Below are positions 54,980 through 64,000 of a stretch of DNA of 64,000 nucleotides, piece after piece. The stretch comes from Crambe crambe (Eukaryota > Porifera > Demospongiae > Poecilosclerida > Crambeidae). Position numbers and translations under genes: made by a program. The notes under the pieces were generated by a model, which did not search any database, had not been told where the DNA came from, and worked only from the letters and a program-made list of their open reading frames with translations. The DNA is taken from positions 6,983,338 to 7,047,337 of the forward strand of contig OZ004581.1 in the NCBI GenBank assembly GCA_963924555.1, written 5' to 3'. Each line of letters opens with the position of its first letter. Positions within the stretch are counted from its first letter, which is position 1.

Positions 54980-55962
54980 ATTAGAACCAACTAGAAAGTC
55001 AATGCAATTTTATTTAGCTGCAGAGAGCGAATTAATTCATGCCTCTCATAGATGTAACAGCAGTACTTACGTAGCTGTAATCAACGTCCCTTTTGAGGCA
55101 CCTAGAGTTACTTTATTGTGCCATAGTACCCTTTCGGGGCCTGTTTTCAACTATAAACTCCAATTCCCCCCACTCAGATAGCCAGAAAGATAGGAAGTGA
55201 ATACGAAATATCTCTACTGCATGTATTACTGGACATATTCTGAAAGCTTTTGAGCCAGACCAAATACCCCACATAGTAGTACATGGAGTAAGTGCCCCTA
55301 TACACTGTACTGTAGGGAAGTAGCTACCCTGTAAAGTGTGTAGTGTGTGGTCAGTATATGAAGTATAACACATCAACAATTTCTTTTTGAGCTGTACTTC
55401 CATGGTACAGTGATCATGTAACCACAAAAAAAGGGTTCATGAAAGGATGCATCAATCAACCAAGTCATAATGTGCATAGTGGCACAATAAATATAAATTA
55501 AGCTCTTACACTTGATGATTGACACATTAATAATCATAAATCATGATCTTCAAACTAGAAGGGAACTGTACATATGGCTCTTCCTTCCACTGAGGGGCCT
55601 AAGGCTTTCCAATCCATCGATAAACCAATCATGTTCAAAATGGTTCGTGGAAACTAATACTTCATGCACTAAAAACAAAGCAGAGCTAGTAGCTATTATC
55701 CATTGATGCCCCACATGTGTACAAAAGTTCTTCCCTGCTGTGCAGTTTTCAGCACCTTTCTACTTTCTATAAAGGTGCTTCTGAGATTCTTTCCGATCAC
55801 AGACCAGCAAGATCATCCTGTCCGAGCAGTTATACTTAGTCTTATTGTTCAGATAATAATTATGAGGTAACAATAGAGGTGATAAAGATAACAAGTATTG
55901 CACTATACATGTAAACATCAACAGTGAAAAAGAGAGAATAAATAAGGCATGAAGAGAAGTCA
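54980..55962. other. Intergenic, no gene seen
   Basis: AT-rich, 3' flank of the intact TRIM-NHL gene. Short open frames here carry no recognisable domain. Confidence 0.4.
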
Positions 55963-58068
55963 CTAAAACATTTGAATTCTATTGTTATGACCATCACATA
56001 CATACACCACTCCACTGTCATCCACTGCTAGTCCATAAGGACAATTAACCTCTCCTGGTCCCTTTCCTTTACCACCAAATGAGGTCATAAACTGACCCTC
56101 AGAGGTAAACACAGAGATACGATGATTGTAAGTGTCACTGACATACACAACATCATTCTCGTCTACAGCGATGCCATCAGGGGTATTGAGTTCCCCTCTA
56201 CCCTCACCGTGCTTCCCGAAAGTCCTCAAAAACTGACCCTCAGCTGTGAAGACTTGGATGCGATGATTATTCCTATCAGCAACATACACGTTCCCAATGC
56301 TGTCACAGGAAATAGCCACTGGATGATGAAACTGTCCCTTGCCACTGCCTTGCCTACCAAAGGTGCTGGAGAAGGTTAGGTCAGAGCTTAGCACTTGAAT
56401 GCGATCATTGAAAGTGTCCAGCACATACACTTTATTGTTGGAAGCATTTAATGCAATTCCATAGGGATTGTAGAACTGGAGAGGTCCATCACCTCTAGTT
56501 CCCACTGCAGTGAGGAACTGGCCATCTGCAGTGAACTTCTGAATGCGATTATTGTTACTGTCCACCACTAGAATGTTTCCATTGCCATCTACTGCAATTC
56601 CACTAGGGCATTTGAACTGTCCCTGATCAGAACCATGTGTTCCAAATGATTGAAGCTCCTCACCACTGGGACTAAAGAGAGAAACACACTGTCCATCACT
56701 TTCAGTGACCACCACCTCCCCTCTCTGGTTCACTGTCACTCCAAAAGGTCTAACTCCATCGATTGTTTGGATTGGAGCTCCAAGCTTCATAACTGGCAAC
56801 TTCACTGCCACAGAAAAAGGACTTCCTCTGATGTGCTGTTCATCAACTTTGATGTGTAGCTGGTGTCTCCCTTTCGTGGTGGGTTGGTAGCTGATCTCGT
56901 ACAGGTTCAGTTCTTTTCTCTCCACACTGCCTCTCACTGTGGCACCTGTTATCTCAGACACTAGCTCACTCTGCAGTGTTTTGAGAGGCTTCGTACATGG
57001 TCCTCCCTCGTGGTTGACAGCAAACACGATAGCAGTAGATTTTTCCCCCACCACTGCATCTTCCAATCCCTTACCTTTGGCGTGACATCTAGATGGGGAT
57101 GGTTGACCTTGAGTATAGACTTGGCCATAGTTCTGACACATCACAGTGGCATCTGGAGAGGCTGAGAATATCATGTCTGCTTCTGTATCAGGCTTCAATA
57201 CATCTGGTTGAAATGCTGTGGTCAGTTCCTTCACTTGCTTCACCAGGTTTGTCTTCATCTTCAGCACTTCTCCCTGATGACCTTTCTTCCCTCTCTCCTT
57301 CGCAAACTCTAGACAGCTGCTCAGCTGGATCTGGATGCTCTCCAACTGATCTCTCTGGACTGCAAGGCCTTTCAGCTTCTCCTGAGTCATTCGATGTAAC
57401 TCACAAATCAGCTGGGTCTTCCTGACCTCGAGGGTTTCTATGAGTTGTCTGATGGAGTCATGCATGTTTTCTTTGATAGCTTCTCGCTGGTCGGATATCT
57501 CCCCACAATGCTTGTCTAACTCTACTAGTGCTTTGTTGACTGATGCTAGTTTTTCCTCCATTGGTTCTAGTGAACATGTAAGTTCCTTCTCACACTTTTC
57601 AAATGCTTTATGTATTGGTTCATAGTCATGGTCATGATGCTTACCTCCTTTAATAGAACATTTGCAGCATATTAAAACACCACATGTTTCACAAAAGAGC
57701 TTCAGTTCTTCAGCATGCTCTGGACAGTTAGAATAGCCCTTTCTTGGAGGGATGGGGTATGTCGTGTCACCTTCTGTCTTTTCTACTGGGTCTTTGGCTT
57801 CCTTGAAGGTGTCTCGGATTTCCAACATGCGGTTGATGTAGAATGCTGACTGGAGTCCTGCCACTCCATTGGCTGGATTGAGTGTGGCCTGACGACAAAT
57901 AGGACAAGTCAGGGAGAGTTGTCCCTGCTGGTCTCGTACCTCCAGTTTCACAACACATTGCCTGCAGAACACATGGAAGCACTGGAGTTCCTTGGGATCA
58001 ATATAGGTCTCAAGACAAATGGCACAGTTGAGCTGGTCTTCTAGTTTCTTGATGACTTCTTCAGCCAT
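55963..58068 (-). CDS. TRIM-NHL protein (RING, B-box, coiled coil, filamin-like, six NHL repeats)
   Basis: A 701-residue intronless frame. RING finger C15, C18, C30, H32, C35, C38, C55, C58 (C3HC4); B-box at about 115-150 (CPEHAEELKLFCETC...CCKC...HHDHD); coiled coil at about 155-270; a filamin/Ig-like domain at about 310-430 ending HIRGSPFSVAV; six NHL repeats from about 435 to the end (for example GNVYVADRNNHRIQVF), closing a propeller. This is the class VII TRIM plan of TRIM2/3/71 and LIN-41, which combine ubiquitin-ligase activity with RNA or protein binding by NHL; the specific target here is unknown. Only intact member of four copies in the window. Likely cytoplasmic. Confidence 0.9.
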   Translation of the reverse strand: MAEEVIKKLEDQLNCAICLETYIDPKELQCFHVFCRQCVVKLEVRDQQGQLSLTCPICRQATLNPANGVAGLQSAFYINRMLEIRDTFKEAKDPVEKTEGDTTYPIPPRKGYSNCPEHAEELKLFCETCGVLICCKCSIKGGKHHDHDYEPIHKAFEKCEKELTCSLEPMEEKLASVNKALVELDKHCGEISDQREAIKENMHDSIRQLIETLEVRKTQLICELHRMTQEKLKGLAVQRDQLESIQIQLSSCLEFAKERGKKGHQGEVLKMKTNLVKQVKELTTAFQPDVLKPDTEADMIFSASPDATVMCQNYGQVYTQGQPSPSRCHAKGKGLEDAVVGEKSTAIVFAVNHEGGPCTKPLKTLQSELVSEITGATVRGSVERKELNLYEISYQPTTKGRHQLHIKVDEQHIRGSPFSVAVKLPVMKLGAPIQTIDGVRPFGVTVNQRGEVVVTESDGQCVSLFSPSGEELQSFGTHGSDQGQFKCPSGIAVDGNGNILVVDSNNNRIQKFTADGQFLTAVGTRGDGPLQFYNPYGIALNASNNKVYVLDTFNDRIQVLSSDLTFSSTFGRQGSGKGQFHHPVAISCDSIGNVYVADRNNHRIQVFTAEGQFLRTFGKHGEGRGELNTPDGIAVDENDVVYVSDTYNHRISVFTSEGQFMTSFGGKGKGPGEVNCPYGLAVDDSGVVYVCDGHNNRIQMF

Positions 58069-58420
58069 AGGTGTTCCTTATACGTAGCTACTGTGTAGCT
58101 AGCTTCAAACTTTGTTACAAGCTAAGTGGAGCTTGAGGTGTAGTCATGTGAGGTCTGATGAATGTAGTTATGAGCAGATGTGATAATATTATTCATGCTC
58201 AGCTACATAGCTGGTTGGCTACACACCACTACATACATTTAGTTGCAGTGCATAGGTGGGATGATGGACACACTTAGCTAGGACCCAGCCATTTATTAGG
58301 TTGTCTTGAGGTTATTTTACATGCTTAATATACAAAGATACTTTTAGATAATCGGATTGTCCTTTGTTGAGATGTTTGCCTTCTTTCAGAGTCAATGTGT
58401 CCTTAATAGCTACATAATGT

Positions 58421-59170
58421 TATAGCAAGTTTATCTGCAAGCAACTTGTACTCTGACCCAGCTCTGCTCTTCACTGATACCTACATGAACCCTTAAGAAA
58501 GTAATAACTCTAATTGCATTGCATTGACAATAAACTGGGCATGCTACATGCACCATTGTAATAGTTATTATGTAAATTACAGACCATAATAGTCTCAAAT
58601 AGCTATTCATAATAGATATTCATAGCTATAGCTATTACTCATTCATATTCTTCATATTCATAATAGCTATGTAAGTAGCTAATAGCTAATAGACTTTAGT
58701 AGTATGATACTTCTGTAGTTACATCATACGATAATAATAATAGCCTTACTGGTCTACCATGGAGTGCTTCTGTGTCAGGTTCCACAGATTCACAAGCAGA
58801 GGAGAGATGTTAGTTACTTCAGCAAGGTCAGAATGTCCGACCAAACGCACAAAACTGTTTGTAATTCTGAAAGAAGAACATAATTATAATAATTATAAAG
58901 ACATGAGGGTCTGATAAAAGAATGCTGCACATTCATCCTCTCATATAAAGAGTATACTTTAATCCTATCCAGTTTTCATACAGCAGGGGGGGGGGGGGGG
59001 GGGGGGGGGTGGAAGTGGGAGATTCCCCCTGATAAATTTTGACAATCATACTTTAAAATCTCTATAGCACATTCTGAAAAGGAACATCTTACATTTCTGG
59101 TCCCACAGCTGTTAGTGCTTTGTAAATTTTACATAATGTAGTGGGATTTACACGATGTACGACTTAGCTT
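58421..59170 (-). pseudogene. Decayed copy of the unknown host gene 3' end
   Basis: Blocks at about 59095-59170, 58746-58872 and 58430-58500 match, in order, the exons at 63.5, 63.3 and 63.0 kb. The middle block has lost about 26 bases after NYK, breaking its frame, and the final block carries an insertion. A pure G run of about 24 bases lies between them at 58986-59009. Confidence 0.65.
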
Positions 59171-59409
59171 TGAGATTTGAGTGCGCATGACAGGGTGTGG
59201 TAGTGGATGTGGTCATCCAAAATTTTCGGGCACACAAGCACACCCATAGGCATGAAACCCTAATTAAGTCTAGCACTCAGAAACACAATATGGGGTGACG
59301 ATAGAAAAAAAGGTGAAAAATATTTTTATAGAACTACAATGTGTGGCTAATGGTTATAATTATTAAAGATAACAAGTACTACGTAGCTACATGTGTTACA
59401 TGTACACAT

Positions 59410-60050
59410 CTTAGTGCTGGTCACATGACTTGTGACCAATCAGATTCTCTGAAAAGTGTACTTTAAATCTCATAAAGCACACTTTCATGTGCACTAAATA
59501 TTTAGTGCACACTTGAGGAACTGTGCTGAAGGTACATAGGAGCCTAGTGGAAGATCCACTAGGACTATGACCTTCCAGCCTCAGTCCCTAGTGCTTACAG
59601 TAAATCTACTTCTTAATGTCTCCTTTTATAGACTTTAGCATTTCACTTTTTACATTGGGTTTCAAACAGGAAAACCTGAGGAATTTACCTCATTTATTTT
59701 TTTTTTTTGAATATCATTAAATTAGAGCATTCTTACTGAACCAAAGTGTGTCAGAGCTTGCTAGGTACTAAGGCTAGGCTAGGGCTAGGCTAAGGCTAGG
59801 GTTCTGTAAGGACCAACTGGAATTTGATTGGTCATAAGTCATGTGATCAGCACTAAAATGTTTAGATCACTCTTTTCTAGCTCCATGTGTTTTAATGCAT
59901 GGTGCACTCGAATGATGCTATAATGCTCTCGGTAATGTAATGCACTCGCCTTCGGCTCGTGCATTACGTACATTCACCTCGAGCATTATAGCATCATTCT
60001 CGTACAGGTGCATTAAAACACTTAGAGCTAGAAAAGAGTGAACTAAATAT
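59410..60050. mobile_element. Nested foldback repeat between the TRIM copies
   Basis: 59868-60044 is a palindrome with ~80-base arms (CACTCTTTTCTAGCTC ... CATTATAGCATCATTC ... GAGCTAGAAAAGAGTG) and a short CCTTCGG loop. GTGCTGGTCACATGACTTGT at 59413 returns inverted at about 59830-59853, suggesting an outer element. The GGCTAGG repeat at 59770-59800 lies inside. Confidence 0.65.
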
Positions 60051-60134
60051 TACATATACCACTCCACCTATTAACAGAACAGTGAAACTGTCATAAGAAC
60101 AAGAGAGCATGGATATTATAAAGGTGATAAGTGA

Positions 60135-62236
60135 CTAAAAAATTAGAATTCTATTATTATAAGTATCACATACATACACCACTCCACTGTTATCCACTGC
60201 TAGTCCATAAGGATCATCAAACTCTCCTGGTCCCTTTCCCTTTCCACCAAATGAGGTCATAAACTGACCCTCAGAGGTGAACACAGAGATACGACGATTG
60301 TTTCTGTCACTGACATACACAACACCATTCCTGTCGACAGCAACACCATAAGGGATATTGAGTTCTCCCCTACCCTCACCATACTTCCCGAAAGTCCTCA
60401 AAAACCGACCCTCAGCTGTGAAGACTTGGACGCAATGGTTATTACTATCAGCAACATACACATTCCCAGTTCTGTCACAGGATATAGCCACTGGATAATG
60501 AAACTGTCCCTTGGCACTGCCTCCCCTACCAAAGGTGCTGGAGAAGGCGAGGTTAGAGCTCAGCACTTGAACACAATTATTGCAAGCATCCAGCACGTAC
60601 ACCTTATTGTTGGAAGCATTTAATGCGATTCCATAGGGATATTTGAACTGGAGAGGTCCATTACCCACTGCAGTGAGGAACTGGCCATCAGCAGTGAACT
60701 TCTGAATGCGATTATTGTTACTGTCCACCACTAGAATGTTTCCATCACCATCTACTGCTATTCCACGAGGGTATTCGAACTGTCCCTGACCAGAGCCATG
60801 TGTTCCAAATGATCGAAGTTTCTCACCACTGGGACTAAAGATAGAAACACAATGTCCTTCCACTTCAGTGACCATCACCTCCCCTCTCTGGTTCACGGTC
60901 ACTCCAAAAGGTGTAACCACTCCTCCAATTGTTATAATTGGAGCGCCAAGCATTTCTACTGGTGATTTCACTGCCAAAATAAAAGGACTTCCTCTGATGT
61001 GCTGTTCATCGACTTTGATGTGTAGCTGATGCCTCCCATTCAAGATGGGTTGGTAGCTGATCTCGTACATGTTCAGTTCTTTTTTATCCACACTGCCTCT
61101 CACTGTGGCACCTGTTATCTCAGATACTAGTTCACTCTGCAGTGATTTGAGAGGCTCCATACATGGTCCTCCCTTGTGGTTGACAGCGAACACGATAGCA
61201 GTAGATTTCTCCCTCACCGCTGCATCTTCCAACCCCTTACCTTTGACATGACATCTAGATGGGGATGGCGAATCTTGTATATAAACTTATCCATAGTTCT
61301 GACACATCACAGTGGCATCTGGCAAGGCTGAGAATATCATGTCTGCTTCTGTGTCAGGCTTCAATACATCTGGTTGAAATGCTGTGGTCAGTTCCTTCAC
61401 TTGCTTCACCAGGTTTGTCTTCATCTTCAGCACTTCTCCCTGATGACCTGTCTTCACTCTCTCCCACACTAACTCCAGACAGCTGCTCAGCTGGACCTGG
61501 ATAGTCTCCAACTGATCCTTCTGGACTGCAAGGCCTTTCAACTTTCCCCGAGTCATTCGATGTAACTCACCAATCACCTGACTTCAAGGGTTTCTATGAG
61601 TTGTCTGGTGGAATCGTGTATGTTTGCTTCGATAGCTTCTCGCTGGTCAGATATCTCCCCACAATGCTTGTCTAACTCTACTAGTGCTTTGTTGACTGAT
61701 GCTAGTTTTCCCTCCATTGGCTCTAATGAACGTGCAAGTTCTTTCTCACACTTTTCAAATGCTTTACGTATTGGTTCATAGTCATGGTTGTGATGCTTTC
61801 CTCCCCTAATAGCACATTCACAGCATATTAAAACACCACATGTCTCACAGAAGAGCTTCAGTTCTTCTTCAGCATGCTCTGGACAGTTAGAAGAGCTCTT
61901 TCTTGAAGGACTGGGGTGTGTCGTGCCACCCTCTGCTTTTTCTAGACTGACTACTGGGTCTTTGGCTTCCTTGAAGGTATCTCGGATTTCCAACATGCGG
62001 TTGATGTGGAATGCTGACTGGAGACCTGCGACTCCATTGGCTGGAATGGGCGTGGCCTGACGACAGGTGGGGCAAGTCAGGGTGAGTTTTCCCTGCTGGT
62101 CTCGGACCACCAGTTTCACAAGACATTGACTGCAGTACACATGGAAGCACTGAAGTTGCTTGGGGTCAGTATAGGTCTCAAGACAAATGGCACAGTTGAA
62201 CTGGTCTTCTAGTTTCTTGATGACTTCCTTAGCCAT
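60135..62236 (-). pseudogene. TRIM-NHL pseudogene (10-bp deletion and a nonsense codon)
   Basis: Collinear with the intact gene. Piece 1 (62236-61574) has RING, B-box and part of the coiled coil. A deletion of ten bases after CTTGAAGTCAGG, against the intact copy, brings TGA into frame. Piece 2 (to 61287) ends where CAA of the intact gene reads TAA, with no length change. Piece 3 (61232-60135) holds the filamin-like domain and all NHL repeats and is otherwise open. Two independent lesions make it a pseudogene unless re-initiation yields NHL-only protein. Confidence 0.85.
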
Positions 62237-62959
62237 GGCTATTATTTCAGTACCTTAACTTCAAACTTTGGTGTTGTATGTCAGAGTGAATGCCCAAATT
62301 TAGATGAGGTGTAGTCATGTGAGGTCTATTGAATGTGGTGATTGATAATATCCATGGTTACACAATGCTACATCCAATAGCTATAACAATCTTTGTTAGC
62401 TGTAACTTTATGGTATTCTCAGATAACTGTGCTCTGTAAAAATATTCTCAACCCATGATATTCGATCTCTCACAGATAGCTACCAGTGCTCAGTAAGCAG
62501 CTAGGTTATAGCTAATGGTATCTAGACTCGGTTACATTGTAGACATTATCATACCATGGAAATGCAGAGCATTGTGGCAAGCAAAGCTTTAGCCGATGAA
62601 GTCACCTTAATAATATTATTGCATGTTTCTTTCTCTAATAGTAGAACCTTCGCTCCTAAGGATAAACCTCTCAACAGAGGACTTGTGGTGAGCTCAAAAT
62701 AGGGTGTAGATATACCATCACAGAAGATCATGCAATAAAAGCTTGGCATAAAGGATACAGCACATCATGGCTGGAGGGTCTGATTGCATTGTATGATTTG
62801 TACCACAGCACTAATTTTATTTGATAATAACATAAACAGTTCTATAACTAGCAAAACACTATCATAATACAACAGCATATATAGACACACAGACACAATT
62901 AGTTTCACACTGCATGCACACATGCAAGGTAAGCAAAGCACGTGCAGTTAGTTCACTAT
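62237..62959. other. Spacer between host gene 3' end and TRIM pseudogene
   Basis: Contains the GAGCTCAAAATAGGGTGTAG block shared with 44060-44190. No gene seen. Confidence 0.45.
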
Positions 62960-64000
62960 TTAGCTATAAGTAGCAAGTTTATCTGCAAGCAGCTTGTATT
63001 CTGGTCCAGCTCTCTTCACTGATGCATGAACCCTTGCCTACAAAAATAAAAAATAAAGTGATCACTCATAATTTAAAACTATAACTATTATATTATGACA
63101 ATAAACTGGGCATGCCACATGCATTGTGTACTATACAGACCAAAATAGTCACAAATAACTAATAGACTTTAGTATGATACTTCAGTAGCTAGTTACATTG
63201 TACATAGCTAATTAAAGTAATAGCCTTACTATGAGTTTTGGGTCCACCACTAAGTGCTTCTGTGTCAGGTTCCACAGATTCACAAGCAGAGGGGAGATGT
63301 TAGTCTCTTCAGCAAGGTCAGAGTGTCCCACCAAACGCACAAACAAACTGAGAGCCATCATAGCTTGATGCTTGTAATTCTGAAAGAAGAATATATAAGA
63401 CATGTGAGGGTCTGATAACAGAATGCTGCACATTCGTCCTCTCATAATAATAAAGAATATACTTTAACCCGATTCAGGTTCATCTTCCATTTCTGGTCCC
63501 ACAGTTGTTAGAGCCTTGTAAAATTTAAATAATGTACATAAAGTGGGATTTACATGACTTAGCTATGAATTCTGAATGCACATGACAGGGTGTGGTAGTG
63601 GGTGTGGTCATCTAAAATTTTCGGGCACACAAGCACACCCATCCCATCCAAAATTCCTGGATGAATCCCTGACAATTATGTTAAGTCTAATGTTAGCACT
63701 CGATTTAGAAACAAGAGGGGTCGTCGGGTAGCAATTTGTATATGACTACTCTAGCAGATGGAATCTGGTAAGATATATAGGAGCGGCTCCTCTTAAACCT
63801 CTTTCCCATCCCACATCCAACAGAATCTAAAATATGTCCACGGTATTGAATATTGAAATGCTAAAGCTCTGTTAAGCAAAGTGTTTGGATGAATAATAAT
63901 GCAAATTTAATTAAAGTGTACATGAATGACCCACTAGGGTAGTATTGTAGTATGACTGTATTCACCTCTTCAGGATTGGCCAATGTCTTCAAGTGCTCGA
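62960..64000 (-). CDS. 3' end of an unrecognised multi-exon host gene (partial)
   Basis: The gene enters from the right edge. Exons with good borders: 64000-63966 (ends LKTLANPEE, GTGAAT donor), 63379-63230 (50 codons, NYKHQAMMALSLFVRLVGHS ... LLVNLWNLTQ) and 63037-62960 (ARVHASVKRAGPEYKLLADK, stop TAA). The last two join in phase 0. A further likely exon lies at about 63563-63474 (VNPTLCTLFKFYKALTTVGP), but I found no phase-compatible donor, so the intron there is uncertain or this copy is decaying. The peptide is helical and leucine-rich, HEAT-repeat-like; I do not recognise the protein. It heads the repeated unit host-gene-end plus TRIM-NHL. Confidence 0.5.

Noticed and set aside
61287-62236. 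TRIM pseudogene breaks as introns
   Set aside because: The first break is a 10-base loss and the second a same-length substitution to TAA; neither has room for an intron.

Overview
The window looks like demosponge nuclear DNA, most consistent with Amphimedon queenslandica or a close relative. The reasons are an AT-rich animal gene style with short GT-AG introns, large lineage-expanded families, dense short foldback elements and TAGCTAGC-rich spacers. The species is an inference. There is no sign of a bacterial, viral or organellar replicon.

Layout. 0-2.3 kb: a class C (GABA-B-like) GPCR broken by a one-base frameshift. 2.3-6.3 kb: a graveyard of MITEs. 6.3-32.7 kb: three large, intronless, TATA-driven membrane proteins with the same plan (signal peptide, about 16 Gly-Gly beta-helix coils, Cys-rich neck, 8-10 membrane segments, identical tail). 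Two of them (7477-11643 and 28155-32312) are near-identical and sit in a direct segmental duplication that also copies the promoter. The third (13868-18079, minus) is more diverged. Between them lie relics of a CACTA transposase, TRIM-NHL fragments, a (CT)n tract, a possible Cys-rich peptide exon, a YqaJ+PHD gene relic and a THAP exon. 32.7-37.5 kb: a LINE relic, then an intact gene for a DRE-TIM (HMGL-like) barrel protein with a C-terminal EF-hand.

39.6-64 kb: an old tandem array whose unit is a minus-strand host gene 3' end followed by a TRIM-NHL gene. One TRIM-NHL copy is intact (55963-58068) and one is a pseudogene (60135-62236). A further unit was swollen by transposons: a pogo element (40675-43937), and a nest in which a palindromic MITE was hit by a Gypsy LTR retrotransposon (44297-54690, LTRs identical by eye). 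That Gypsy was hit by an IS3EU-type DNA transposon (46570-52558), which itself carries a hAT-like MITE in an intron.

The most interesting object is the IS3EU-type element. Between its 108-bp terminal inverted repeats it carries an integrase-like DDE transposase on one strand. On the other strand is a multi-exon gene whose exons I could join in one open frame; its product joins a UBX domain (p97/VCP-binding type) to a HECT ubiquitin-ligase domain with the catalytic Cys retained. This would be a transposon-borne ubiquitin ligase.

Limits: homology calls are by eye from remembered family signatures. No searches were run, and identities are estimates.
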